Of a DNA stretch of 32,858 nt, positions 1-9,939 are shown piece by piece (position 1 is the first letter of the stretch; each line of letters begins with the position of its first letter). Source of the DNA: Microcaldota archaeon. GTDB lineage: Archaea > Micrarchaeota > Micrarchaeia > Micrarchaeales > CABMGC01. The stretch is from contig JASHTL010000064.1 of the NCBI GenBank assembly GCA_030040595.1, positions 1 through 32,858 of the forward strand, read 5' to 3'. The notes beneath the pieces were generated by a model that was given only the letters and a program-made list of their open reading frames with translations, did not search any database and had not been told where the DNA came from. The position numbers and the translations under genes are program-made.

Positions 1-128
1 TTATGAAATTTATCCTTTTCAGGGATTCGACTATGGCTGGGTCTAAGCTCATTTCTGAGAATGCTTTCAAACTTTACACCTTTCCTAAAAGCAAAGAAGT
101 AGTTATACGACGACTAATTATAGCCTGA
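1..128 (+). CDS. Possible C-terminal end of a CDS running off the left edge (open frame ...MKFILFRDSTMAGSKLISENAFKLYTFPKSKEVVIRRLIIA*)
   Basis: Open frame from the window edge (ATG at 3) to TGA at 126-128; no homology recognised. Confidence 0.3.
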   Translation, partial: MKFILFRDSTMAGSKLISENAFKLYTFPKSKEVVIRRLIIA

Positions 129-212
129 CTTATAGGAACTACTGTATCTGCTCGCAATAATCTATATCGACACTGATATTTAAACCTTGACATTGTAAGG
201 TCTTGCGGTCAC

Positions 213-2663
213 ATGGCAGATCTGGATGCGCCCGGCCAGTCTTCATTCAGGCAGAATGGGCTTCTTACTCGCGTTTCCGGAGTGCTTGCCATAGTTGCAG
301 CAGCGCTCACGATATATTTTCTGTACAGGAATGGCCTCAGAGGACTATCGGAATTAGTCTTCATAGCCACCTCACTCGCAGTTTTCATCGAAGGAATGCT
401 GCTATTAAGGCAAACCAGGCACCGGATCATAGCCATAATGATTATTTTAGAAGCTGTAGTGCTTTTCATATTTTTTCAATATTCGCCATACAGGTGGTTT
501 GTTGTTCCTCTCTTGCTGATATCAGGACTACTAAATTTGATATACAACCCCGTCCCAAAACCCAAATCTCCCCACCCGATCTCACAAAAATGGCCGGCAT
601 TGGTACTGCTCTCTTCCATATTCATGCTTATTGTGATAATTATAATGGAAATCCTGCAGTATTACCTGATATCCTCGCAGAATGCAAGCTTCCTGTATGT
701 TCTATCGCTCGTTGGTTACTCTACATACCTCCTATATGCATCATGGATCGTGGGCATGATGCTGCCCCTGACCCTCCTGGTTTCCGGCCTGAAAATGCGA
801 TCCACTGAAATAAACAAAGTGAGGAGATGGTCTTTGATTTCGCTGGCACTCTCAATTCTCGTTGCGATATTCGCATATACTCTCCTATCCGCCCCTTATA
901 ATTTTGCACTTCTTTCTTCGATAGCTTCGGGAGCTACCACAGCCAGCCATAATCAAATTAACATCGTATTGCTCTTAGGAATTATTGGAGGGATAACATT
1001 ATTTGGGGGGATAGGAACAGCGGCATCTGCATTTGCGGTGTTCAGAAGTAAGGCAAACGAGAGCCTTCCTAAATTCGTAACCAAACGATACAAACTGGTT
1101 GTACTAACTGCAGTAGCCGCGGTAATTATTATAGCAGTATATCTGAATGTATCGATTTCCCTGGGAAATGCCTACGCGCTGAAAAGTCTCAATGACCAGA
1201 TATACGAATACGGAGGAAACCTAAGATATCTGCTCGCAAACAAGACAATGTTTCTTTCCCTTATCAGCACGAATTCCGGATATTATACACAGAACTATTC
1301 GCAGTTATACGAAGCGCTCTACAACGAGTCACACAACCAGACAACAATTAACGAGGCCCTTGGTCCGAATTCCACATATAGTGGTGCGGCAACCGCATAT
1401 GACTGGGGAGAATACAATCCCATAATCCGAGGCACTGTTGTATATACATTATACTACTTGGGGCTTCCAGTACTGAACAGCACAAAAACCCCACCCACGC
1501 TTAACCTTCCTGAGAGCGCCACGGATCTTGAATCTCTGTATCAGCTCAGGAGCACCGGTACCGGAATCCTGCTCATAGCAGATGCTCTAAGTGTGCTGTA
1601 TTATTCTGGCGTATTCGGAGGAACTGTGAACTATACCGCATATACCAAACAAAGACAGCTGACATATGTTGATTATACATACGGTAATTACGTAGGATCT
1701 GAATCTCCTTATTACTCGTCAAAACTGAGTGGAGGGGTAACCACAACGGCATCAACAACATCAAGCGGCGATCAGTACGATTACTCGTCTGCTAGCGTAG
1801 TTGGATGGCTAGTTCTAGCATCTAACATTGGAGGACCCCTACAACTATTGTCCTACCGTGGGCTCTATAACAATACCATTACAGACAAGCAGCTATTTTA
1901 TCTTGCGGCGCTGACCCAGTACGATGGCTACCTATCATCTCAAATACTCTACAACAAAAGCATGGGGGCTGGGATTGACGGTTTGGTGTATAATGGAAAC
2001 ACTTTAATCATAGACCTTGGAAACCTGAATCTTACTTCGAACCAGTCAATATCACTGCATGTGGATGGCATCGCGAGCAACTATACTAGATATTACAACT
2101 TCCTTGTCGCTGACGGAACCATTGGGGTGGGCCTGCATAACATAACCGTTGGAATAGGAAGCCAGTCTTCCTCGGCCCCGCTTTATATCTCACCAGCCGT
2201 GCTGGAACCTGAATCTGTCACTCTGTCTACAAATGGAAACCTGTCCATGACGCTTTCAAACCAATTCTCGTTATACACGCCAAATTATTCCAACCATACA
2301 TACCGTAATTCAAATTACACGTTTTATCCAAAACCAGGATTTGGCAATGTGATCTTATCCGATATCAACCTATCAAATGCTCCTCCAAGTTTCGATTACA
2401 TAAACGGAACGCGTGTCAATAGCGTCAAAGAGTTTCCCGGAATCATGGAGTATGCAACACAAAATTCTTACGGTGACATAACATATTCGAATGCTGTAGC
2501 GGTGACCCCAAATCAGAATTATACTATCCCAAGCAATAGCGAGGCCCAATTGACTTTCTATACTGGCCCGCCCAGCTCTGTGGGTTCGCAACACATCTTC
2601 TTCTTTTCCGCCAACAGCAATTACGGCAAGGCCTATTACATAATCTATACAAAAACCACTTAA
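213..2663 (+). CDS. Large multi-pass membrane protein: N-terminal hydrophobic helices, then a long Asn/Ser/Thr/Tyr-rich, probably extracellular domain
   Basis: 816-aa ORF; TATA-like TATTTAAA at ~177-184 upstream of ATG 213; many N-x-S/T sequons. Confidence 0.8.
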   Translation: MADLDAPGQSSFRQNGLLTRVSGVLAIVAAALTIYFLYRNGLRGLSELVFIATSLAVFIEGMLLLRQTRHRIIAIMIILEAVVLFIFFQYSPYRWFVVPLLLISGLLNLIYNPVPKPKSPHPISQKWPALVLLSSIFMLIVIIIMEILQYYLISSQNASFLYVLSLVGYSTYLLYASWIVGMMLPLTLLVSGLKMRSTEINKVRRWSLISLALSILVAIFAYTLLSAPYNFALLSSIASGATTASHNQINIVLLLGIIGGITLFGGIGTAASAFAVFRSKANESLPKFVTKRYKLVVLTAVAAVIIIAVYLNVSISLGNAYALKSLNDQIYEYGGNLRYLLANKTMFLSLISTNSGYYTQNYSQLYEALYNESHNQTTINEALGPNSTYSGAATAYDWGEYNPIIRGTVVYTLYYLGLPVLNSTKTPPTLNLPESATDLESLYQLRSTGTGILLIADALSVLYYSGVFGGTVNYTAYTKQRQLTYVDYTYGNYVGSESPYYSSKLSGGVTTTASTTSSGDQYDYSSASVVGWLVLASNIGGPLQLLSYRGLYNNTITDKQLFYLAALTQYDGYLSSQILYNKSMGAGIDGLVYNGNTLIIDLGNLNLTSNQSISLHVDGIASNYTRYYNFLVADGTIGVGLHNITVGIGSQSSSAPLYISPAVLEPESVTLSTNGNLSMTLSNQFSLYTPNYSNHTYRNSNYTFYPKPGFGNVILSDINLSNAPPSFDYINGTRVNSVKEFPGIMEYATQNSYGDITYSNAVAVTPNQNYTIPSNSEAQLTFYTGPPSSVGSQHIFFFSANSNYGKAYYIIYTKTT

Positions 2664-2727
2664 ACGACATCAACCACTCCTGATTTAGGGACATTTATTA
2701 TACATAACGTCACTAAATAATCTAAAC

Positions 2728-3795
2728 ATGGAGAAGAATGGGGAATCGGCGCCTAAAGACAGGTTCACCCTGATATTCCTCAACCTTGCATCGCTGATGC
2801 TTGTCCTGGGGTCCGTGTACATAGTTGAGGAAATCTCGATAATATACGGGATAGGCGCCGGAGCGGTGATCCAGAGCTCCTACGACAATAACGCGACTAT
2901 AGCGCCGTCGATAGCTGCTGCGGCACAGCAGCTGCTGGCGGTCCACAAGAGCATACTGGAATCGTATGTCCTCTTCATCGTGGCATTGGCCCTAATGGGC
3001 TGCGCATTCCTTATGTTCATCAGGCGCAATGAACGCAACACCGCTTCGCAGACAAGGTACGTGCCGCTGCACGCCGGCATGGTGGCAGTCTACACGCTCC
3101 TGCTTTATGTCATCCTCTCTGGACTCTTCACAACGATACAGAATTACTACATGGACGTAACCTATGCGGGAATAGTTGTCTGCTTCGCGTGCGATGCCTT
3201 CATAGAGTACACGAACAGGACGCGGAGCGTATCAAGGGTCACAAAGGTGAGGCACACCATGGCAATAGACCCTGCGAAGCCGTTCTCGAACCTGATCAGC
3301 CTTCGGGAGAGCATCTTCGCAAACCTCTCCGGCCATCTCCGCATAATAGACAAGCACTTCAATTCGACTGCGCTCTCCAACCTGCACAGGCTCATCGAGG
3401 AGAGCAAGGGCAACTTCAAGAAGATCACCATACTCACCTCAAAGGAGATGCTCGATTCCGATACAAGCAGCTCAGTGTCAGATTTCAGGAGCGAGCTTGC
3501 GCATGACGGAATAGCATTCGAGATGAGGCTAATGGACGACAAGGACGCGGTGGAGCAGCACGAGAGGCTCATGCTCGACGACAAGATAGCGTACAAGGTG
3601 CCTCCGTTCAACATAATAAACAAGAAGAGCGAGCACATAACCACCGTGAGCTTCTCCACGGCAAGCAGGAGGTTCGAATACCTCTACGGAAGGGCAATAC
3701 GGCTTGACAACTACATGACAAAGATGGCAAGGCCAGGCAACGAAGCCGGCGTGGCAGAGCACGGACAGGAAGGGAACAATACCCCCAGCCCATGA
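2728..3795 (+). CDS. Membrane protein with about four TM helices and a C-terminal soluble domain (possibly PLD-like, HERLMLDDKIAYKVPPFN)
   Basis: 355-aa ORF; hydrophobic N-terminal half and charged C-terminal half; TATA-like tttattata upstream. Confidence 0.75.
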   Translation: MEKNGESAPKDRFTLIFLNLASLMLVLGSVYIVEEISIIYGIGAGAVIQSSYDNNATIAPSIAAAAQQLLAVHKSILESYVLFIVALALMGCAFLMFIRRNERNTASQTRYVPLHAGMVAVYTLLLYVILSGLFTTIQNYYMDVTYAGIVVCFACDAFIEYTNRTRSVSRVTKVRHTMAIDPAKPFSNLISLRESIFANLSGHLRIIDKHFNSTALSNLHRLIEESKGNFKKITILTSKEMLDSDTSSSVSDFRSELAHDGIAFEMRLMDDKDAVEQHERLMLDDKIAYKVPPFNIINKKSEHITTVSFSTASRRFEYLYGRAIRLDNYMTKMARPGNEAGVAEHGQEGNNTPSP

Positions 3796-3894
3796 CCTGC
3801 TTTACAAAAGAGAGAGCTGCACCCATGGCGTTGGTTATTTTGGGATGTAGCAATTTTGGCAAAGTTTAAATGCCTTTTTGTTTTATATGAGAGC

Positions 3895-4977
3895 ATGGAG
3901 CACAATCCATACTCGTTCAGGAGCGAGTTTAACGAGAGGCAGAGTCCGCTCACAAGGCAGGTCCTCAGGGCCCTCTCCGAGGATTCTAGAATATCCATAC
4001 TCGAACTCTCAAAGAAGCTTGAAGTCTCAAGGCGCACGGTCAAGGAGCGCATCCGCAAGGCGGAGGCAGAGCTCGGGATAAGGTATACGATAGAGCTGAA
4101 CGAGGAGCTGCTCGGCCTGAACAGCCCGCACATAATAATGCTCAAATTCGTGAACAAGCCCAACTACAACGAGGTACTCTCCCTACTTGAGAAATCATAC
4201 ATACCGCAGGTTGCAGTCCAGGTCCGCGGCAAGTACGACATGATAATATACGCGAACGCGATCAGCAGCCAGGATTACGTGCACTGGGACAAGACAATGC
4301 AGATCGCGCTCTCGAAGTACGGCGTGCTCTGGCAGGCGTCTGACGTGGCGCACAGGTCGCTTGGGTTCTTCCCCTCAAGGAACCAGCTGATAGACAGGCT
4401 CTCGATCCCTTCGAAGTACAAGGAGATGCTCAAGCTGCTGAATGTTGATGCAAGGATGTCGTACAAGCAGATATCGGACAAGCTCGGCATGCACTTCAAC
4501 ACCGTTGCTTACAACTTCAAGAAGCTTACCGAGCTCGGATACGTCAAGCGCTTCACCATGGTCATGAAGCCGCAGGATAACACGTCGATAATGTCGATGT
4601 TCGGCAAGTACATACTCGCAGAGAACTTCGAAGTGGACGGCTCTCGGCTGCGGCGCGAGATACTCCAAAGCGACGACAATGATCCAGTGGTATGCAGGTT
4701 CCCGCTTGCCGCGCAGATGGTTGGCAGCTATGACTATTTCCTCCTTGGTGTATTCGACAATTACGACGTGGCATACAAGCGCCAGATACAGTACTACAAG
4801 GAGCGCTTCAGGCGGCACCGCGTAAAGGTCCTTTACGGCGAGGTTACCAGGCTCCTCCTTGGCGACCTGCCGCTCAGAAGCATAGATACAAAGAAGGAGT
4901 TTACCCCTATAAAGTGGCACTCCGAGCAGGCCGAGCCGCGCGCGCAGGAGCAGCAAGCCGAGATGCAGGAAGCATAG
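3895..4977 (+). CDS. Lrp/AsnC-like transcriptional regulator with duplicated HTH + RAM-like halves
   Basis: HTH 1 'RQVLRALSEDSRISILELSKKLEVSRRTVKERI'; HTH 2 'KEMLKLLNVDARMSYKQISDKLGMHFNTVAYNFKKL'. ATG 3895 preferred over 3856 because the TATA-like tttaaatg lies at ~3865. Confidence 0.8.
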   Translation: MEHNPYSFRSEFNERQSPLTRQVLRALSEDSRISILELSKKLEVSRRTVKERIRKAEAELGIRYTIELNEELLGLNSPHIIMLKFVNKPNYNEVLSLLEKSYIPQVAVQVRGKYDMIIYANAISSQDYVHWDKTMQIALSKYGVLWQASDVAHRSLGFFPSRNQLIDRLSIPSKYKEMLKLLNVDARMSYKQISDKLGMHFNTVAYNFKKLTELGYVKRFTMVMKPQDNTSIMSMFGKYILAENFEVDGSRLRREILQSDDNDPVVCRFPLAAQMVGSYDYFLLGVFDNYDVAYKRQIQYYKERFRRHRVKVLYGEVTRLLLGDLPLRSIDTKKEFTPIKWHSEQAEPRAQEQQAEMQEA

Positions 4978-5041
4978 CAAAAGCGAACTTTCGCGCAGTG
5001 ATTATAAACGCTTTCGGCAAGAATAATATCAAGGCATCTCC

Positions 5042-5710
5042 ATGGCGCAGCAACAAAACACTCCTACGGCAACGGGCCAGCCGGCAGGCCAGCAGGGCCA
5101 GGACAGGACCCGCCTTTACATAATAATAGGCATCATAGTAGCGGTAATCGTAGCCCTGATACTTCTGGGGATATACTTCTCCTCATCTGGCGTTCCGGCG
5201 CTTACGCAGACCGCATCGCAGAACTCCACCTCAATACCGATGGGCTCGGCCCAGGCGCAGACCCTGCTGGGGTCTTCCCTTATCAACTACAGCGTCTCGG
5301 ACCTTTTCAACCCGGCATCGCCTCTGAACATGTCCGACCTGATATCGGTTGTCCCGCAGCTATACGACAATGCGACCAGCGGGTGGATCACAGTTGCACA
5401 GGGATCCAACGCAACCTCGAACGCCAGCATCGAGTATATTGCCATCACGACCTCGAACGTGCAGACGATCTCGAGCCTGCTCGGTTCGGCATCGGTCTCT
5501 GGGCTTCCAATGACCGAGGAGAAGACCAACACGGGCAGCGTGAACGGGTTTGCCTACACGTACTGGCTCTATTCCAATTCCACCGCCAACATGCAGGTGC
5601 TCTCCGGATGGAAGAACAACGACGCAGCTATAGCTATAATCCTCTCAAATCCTCCATTCACGGTGAACGAGACCGCGCTGGTAAGCGCAGTGGCGAACGA
5701 CACCCCGTGA
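5042..5710 (+). CDS. Membrane-anchored secreted hypothetical protein
   Basis: 222-aa ORF; single N-terminal TM (LYIIIGIIVAVIVALILLGIYF) then Ser/Asn/Thr-rich region; TATA-like gattataaac upstream. Confidence 0.75.
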   Translation: MAQQQNTPTATGQPAGQQGQDRTRLYIIIGIIVAVIVALILLGIYFSSSGVPALTQTASQNSTSIPMGSAQAQTLLGSSLINYSVSDLFNPASPLNMSDLISVVPQLYDNATSGWITVAQGSNATSNASIEYIAITTSNVQTISSLLGSASVSGLPMTEEKTNTGSVNGFAYTYWLYSNSTANMQVLSGWKNNDAAIAIILSNPPFTVNETALVSAVANDTP

Positions 5711-6850
5711 TCATGGCATCTGCGTGAAATAAGTCGATCCGCTCTGGTTTATGCCTCCAACACAGTACACATATCCGCCAGTAGCGGCACAGCTCCCCTC
5801 TCCCAGGCCCGGACCGGGGTAGACAGTCCCGTCGCTCCACACGCCGAACCCCGAACCCGATATACTGGCATAATACGTGTTGCTTATTGGCGTGGCATTG
5901 TATTCATCTCCACCAACGCAGTAAACCGTGCCGCTGGAGGTGACGCAGCTGGGATCATAGGCTGGCAGCGGGTACGTTCCGGAACCGTTCCATTCCTCTA
6001 TCTGGTCTAACGCGGAGGAATTTACCGTACCGTAATAGTCGTCCTGACTGCCTGTTCCTCCCACGCAGTATATCTCGTCCTCCTGGCTAACGCAGCCGGC
6101 TAGGGACGTGTTTACGGGATACGGATCTGTAGCGGCCCAGGATGTATACTTGCCATCTTCCAAAGTCGCGTGGTTTACCGCATCTGTGCTTGCGCCGTAA
6201 CTGTATCCGCCTATGCAGTAAAGGCTATTGCTGGCAATCACGCACGACGTGCTATCTATTGGGATAGGATATAGGCGCACAGGTCTCCATCCTGACACTC
6301 CTGAAGAGCTTAAGTTTGCGTAGTATGCGGTCGAGACGGTGCCATAGGCATCGCCTCCTCCTATGCAGTATACTGTGCTCGAGTAAAGAGCGCATGAAAG
6401 TCCGCTCACGTTGGCCGGGTAAGAGGCCGTGGCCTCCCAGCTGCCTATGCCTGACTGCGAGACCTTGGCGAAGTAGACGCTGTCAGTGTCAAAGCCCTGG
6501 CCAAGCGTGCCGTCAATGCAGTAGATGTACCCGTTCAGGCCCACGCACGTCTCATTGTATACTGGAAGCGGATACTGCGATGATGCCTGCCATTGCCCCG
6601 GCTTCCCGGCTGGCAGCACCGTGGTAGTGGCTATGGACGATACGATTGTAGTTGTTTGCGAGGTCGTTGCCTGGGTCGTGGTGGCCGGAATCGTGCCTGT
6701 GACATTTATCACCGATAGCACCGATGTTGTTGAAAGGACTGTTGTGGTGGTTACCTTCCCGCCTGATGCGTATATGCTTGATAGTATGACAAACACTATG
6801 AGGGCGATCACTGAAACGGCCAAGAGGATAAATGGCGAGACCTGCTGCAT
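5711..6850 (-). CDS. Membrane-anchored kelch-like repeat protein with recurrent Cys pairs
   Basis: Six approximate repeats ending YC(I/V)(G/D)G, each with a second Cys ~10 residues earlier; N-terminal TM; ATG at 6850 (MQQVSPFILLAV) preferred. Confidence 0.75.
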   Translation of the reverse strand: MQQVSPFILLAVSVIALIVFVILSSIYASGGKVTTTTVLSTTSVLSVINVTGTIPATTTQATTSQTTTIVSSIATTTVLPAGKPGQWQASSQYPLPVYNETCVGLNGYIYCIDGTLGQGFDTDSVYFAKVSQSGIGSWEATASYPANVSGLSCALYSSTVYCIGGGDAYGTVSTAYYANLSSSGVSGWRPVRLYPIPIDSTSCVIASNSLYCIGGYSYGASTDAVNHATLEDGKYTSWAATDPYPVNTSLAGCVSQEDEIYCVGGTGSQDDYYGTVNSSALDQIEEWNGSGTYPLPAYDPSCVTSSGTVYCVGGDEYNATPISNTYYASISGSGFGVWSDGTVYPGPGLGEGSCAATGGYVYCVGGINQSGSTYFTQMP

Positions 6851-6950
6851 GCTCGCAATTAGCCATATCAGATTAATATATCTATTCGGGCTTGATGCAC
6901 CTGGCAACGCGCATCGAGGCGGTTTGCGATGCCGCCTATTGCGATCCTCA

Positions 6951-7520
6951 TCACAGTTCACCGTATCTGAAGCAATAGGTCATGTGGTCATTGACCATGC
7001 CCGTGGCCTGCATGTGCGCATAGCATATCGTGGTGCCAACGAAGCTGAATCCTCTTTTCTTGAGGTCCTTGCTCAGCGAATCGGACTCCGCTGTGCTCGC
7101 AGGCACCTGGTCCATGCTCCTCCACCTGTTCCTTATCGGCTTGCCCCTGACGAACTTCCATATGTAAGAGTTGAAGCTGCCGAACTCTTCCTGCACCTTG
7201 AGGAAGCATTTTGCGTTGTTCACCGCAGACTCTATCTTCAGCCTGTTCCTTATTATCCCGGCATCATTAAGCAGGTTCTTTATCATCGGGCCTGTGAATA
7301 CGGCTACTTTCCCAGGATCAAAGCCGCTGAAAGCCTTCCTGTACCCTTCGCGCCGGCTGAGTATCGTGAACCAGCTAAGCCCTGCCTGCGCGCCCTCGAG
7401 CACAAGGAATTCGAAAATTCTCCTGTCATCATGTACGGGCACGCCCCACTCCGTATCATGGTACCTTATGTAGAGGGGATCTGTATTGGACCACTCGCAG
7501 CGCCTTATTTCTTTTGCCAT
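6951..7520 (-). CDS. tag: DNA-3-methyladenine glycosylase I
   Basis: RCEWSNTDPLYIRYHDTEWGVPVHDDRRIFEFLVLEGAQAGLSW is characteristic of the Tag family. Confidence 0.95.
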   Translation of the reverse strand: MAKEIRRCEWSNTDPLYIRYHDTEWGVPVHDDRRIFEFLVLEGAQAGLSWFTILSRREGYRKAFSGFDPGKVAVFTGPMIKNLLNDAGIIRNRLKIESAVNNAKCFLKVQEEFGSFNSYIWKFVRGKPIRNRWRSMDQVPASTAESDSLSKDLKKRGFSFVGTTICYAHMQATGMVNDHMTYCFRYGEL

Positions 7521-8926
7521 CGTTCACGCCCTTCCTCGTTGCCTTTAATCGCCGCCCTGTTCTCCTTGCCCCTGGCATATGATAGAACCGCAGCTATGAA
7601 GAGCACGATTATCGAGAGCACCAGCGCGGCGTCTATCCCTGTGATGAATGCGGTGGAGACGCCGCCTATGAGCTTGGATGTCCCAAGGAAGATCGAAAAT
7701 GCTATTGGCCTTGAGACCGCGAGCGATGCCACGGTGAGTATTATCACGTAGCTGGCAAGCGTGCCTATGTTCTGCATCAGCCGTGAGAGCCCGGATATGC
7801 TGCCGTAATGCTCGCGCTGGGCATTGGCCATTATCGCGCTCATGTTTGCAGGGAAGAACATCGAGACCCCGATTCCCGATATGAACGACGCAACGAGTAT
7901 TATGTAAAGGCTGCTTGTAGCGGTCAGCGTAAGGTAGATGGCCACTGTCGCCATCATCAGGATAAGCCCCACAGTCGCTATTATGCGCGCACCATGGGTA
8001 TCAGAGAGCCTGCCCATCTTCGGCCCCACTATTGCCGTTATTATGTAACCCGGAGTCAGCAGGAGCGAGGCATCGAGCGGGTTAAGTCCCCTGACGCCCT
8101 GCAGGTACATTATGATTATGAAGACAACGCCAAGGTACCCTAGGCTCATGAAGAATGTCGCAAGGATGGAGTAGGTGAGCACCCGGTTTCCCTTGAAGAT
8201 TCCGAGGTTCATGAGGGGGCTCTTGCTCCTTATCTCGACAATGAAGAAGAGGCCCAGGACAACAACTCCCGCTGCCATCAGGCCGATGTTGAGCGGAGTA
8301 GCTCCCTGTCCCGCAATGTCTATAGCACCATATGCTATCAGGAGCAGCGATGAAGTAAGCGTGACCATGCCTGGCCAGTCGATCTGCGCCTTGATCCGCT
8401 GATTGTCCTTTATGTACCTAATTCCATAATACGTTGCAACTATGCCGATCGGCACGTTTATGTAGAATATGTACTGCCACCCTGCGAAAGTGGTCAGGAC
8501 TCCGCCGAGGAGAATGCCGAGCATTGCGCCAAAGCTCCACCCGACTGAGGTATAGCCGAATGCGCGGCCGCGCTGGTGCGGCTCGAACGTGTCTGCTATT
8601 ATGGCTCCGGAGTTGGCCTGGAGCATGGCGCCGCCTGTTCCCTGGATGATCCTGAAGAGTATCAGGAAGATGATTCCGGGGGCAAGCCCGCAGAGGAAAG
8701 AGCCTATTGTGAAAACGGCGAATCCAAGGTTGAATATCCTGCCACGGCCGTATATGTCGCCTATCCTGCCAAACTGGGTCGTGGCAACCGCTATGACAAG
8801 CAGGTATGCAAGGATTATCCAGACCGATAATACCAGGTTGGTGTGAAGTGCCTGGTTGATGGTAGGCAGCGCGAGCAGCACTATGGTAGTGTCTATGGCG
8901 CCCATGAGCACCCCCAGCACAAGCAC
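7505..8926 (-). CDS. MFS transporter, DHA2/EmrB-QacA-like (~14 TM)
   Basis: GAIDTTIVLLALPTINQAL near the N-terminus; FGRIGDIYGRGRIF; IIQGTGGAMLQANSGAIIADTF; overlaps tag start. Confidence 0.92.
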   Translation of the reverse strand: MLVLGVLMGAIDTTIVLLALPTINQALHTNLVLSVWIILAYLLVIAVATTQFGRIGDIYGRGRIFNLGFAVFTIGSFLCGLAPGIIFLILFRIIQGTGGAMLQANSGAIIADTFEPHQRGRAFGYTSVGWSFGAMLGILLGGVLTTFAGWQYIFYINVPIGIVATYYGIRYIKDNQRIKAQIDWPGMVTLTSSLLLIAYGAIDIAGQGATPLNIGLMAAGVVVLGLFFIVEIRSKSPLMNLGIFKGNRVLTYSILATFFMSLGYLGVVFIIIMYLQGVRGLNPLDASLLLTPGYIITAIVGPKMGRLSDTHGARIIATVGLILMMATVAIYLTLTATSSLYIILVASFISGIGVSMFFPANMSAIMANAQREHYGSISGLSRLMQNIGTLASYVIILTVASLAVSRPIAFSIFLGTSKLIGGVSTAFITGIDAALVLSIIVLFIAAVLSYARGKENRAAIKGNEEGRERWQKK

Positions 8927-9117
8927 TGCAAGTATCTTGCCTTGATTGTTCAGAATAACACCTTTATTTTTGCGGCTGACCGCCTTGGGCTACCAGCCGG
9001 CATGAAAACTATGCTACTAGAAAATTATAAACCTACCGCAGGAATGCCCCCTGTGTTTGCGAAACGATTGGATTGTTTCTAATACCTTATTGTGGCATAT
9101 GTAATTGAGTGATTTCC

Positions 9118-9933
9118 ATGGCCAATGCCGAAATGATAAAATACAAGACACAGGTTGGCAACGACATATACGCATACCTGGCAAGACCTGACGGTGAGGA
9201 AAAGCTGCCAGGCGTCGTGCTGATACACGAGATATTTGGGCTAAGCGGCCATGTCAAGGCCGTTGCTGACAGGATAGCAAAAGAGGGCTATGTGGTCCTG
9301 GCTCCCCATCTCTATTCATTCAGCCCTGAGATCTCCTCTGTCTTCTCAGATCAGAATCTGGCTGCGACTATGCGCTTCATGGGGAAAATCCCAAGGGAGA
9401 AGATGCGCGATCAGGAGTTCGTCCAAGGAGAGCTCTCAAAAGTGCCTTCACCGGAACGCGAGACGGTGCAGAGGGTCATGGGAATGATGTTCGGAGGGCT
9501 CCCTATGGACAAGCTGACCACGGCAGGGGTGGACGGCGTGGAGTACCTTAGGTCGCAGGATTACGTCAATGGTGATAGGATAGGCACAATCGGCTTCTGC
9601 TTTGGAGGCGGCATCTCGGTAAACATAGCATGCAACACGAGGACAGCTGCGTGCATAATCTTCTACGGAAACAACCCCTCGCCAATAGAGCTCGTGGAGA
9701 AGATCCAATGCCCGGTGATGGGGCTGTACGGAGCAGAGGACATGCACATCAATGCAAACCTTGACAAGCTTACGGCAGCTATGGCAAAATACCGGAAGGA
9801 CTTCGAGATGAGGATATATCCGGGAGCCGCGCATGCGTTCTTCAACAACACCAACAGGCAGGTGTACAACAGCGCGGCGGCGAAGGATTCGTGGAAGAGG
9901 GTAAAGGGGTTCTTCAAGCGCACGCTTAAATGA
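9118..9933 (+). CDS. Dienelactone hydrolase family protein
   Basis: GVVLIHEIFGLSGHVKAVADRIAKEGYVVLAPHLY, nucleophile motif IGFCFGGG, C-terminal YPGAAHAF. Confidence 0.93.
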   Translation: MANAEMIKYKTQVGNDIYAYLARPDGEEKLPGVVLIHEIFGLSGHVKAVADRIAKEGYVVLAPHLYSFSPEISSVFSDQNLAATMRFMGKIPREKMRDQEFVQGELSKVPSPERETVQRVMGMMFGGLPMDKLTTAGVDGVEYLRSQDYVNGDRIGTIGFCFGGGISVNIACNTRTAACIIFYGNNPSPIELVEKIQCPVMGLYGAEDMHINANLDKLTAAMAKYRKDFEMRIYPGAAHAFFNNTNRQVYNSAAAKDSWKRVKGFFKRTLK

Positions 9934-9939
9934 CGATAT

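Noticed and set aside
3162-3659. 165-aa minus-strand ORF
   Set aside because: Antisense to the membrane/PLD-like gene; Ser/Leu-rich shadow.
4375-4980. 201-aa minus-strand ORF
   Set aside because: Fully antisense to the Lrp-like regulator; no recognisable motifs.
6525-7751. 408-aa plus-strand ORF
   Set aside because: Antisense to the well-supported tag gene and kelch-like gene; composition looks like a codon-bias shadow and no family is recognised.
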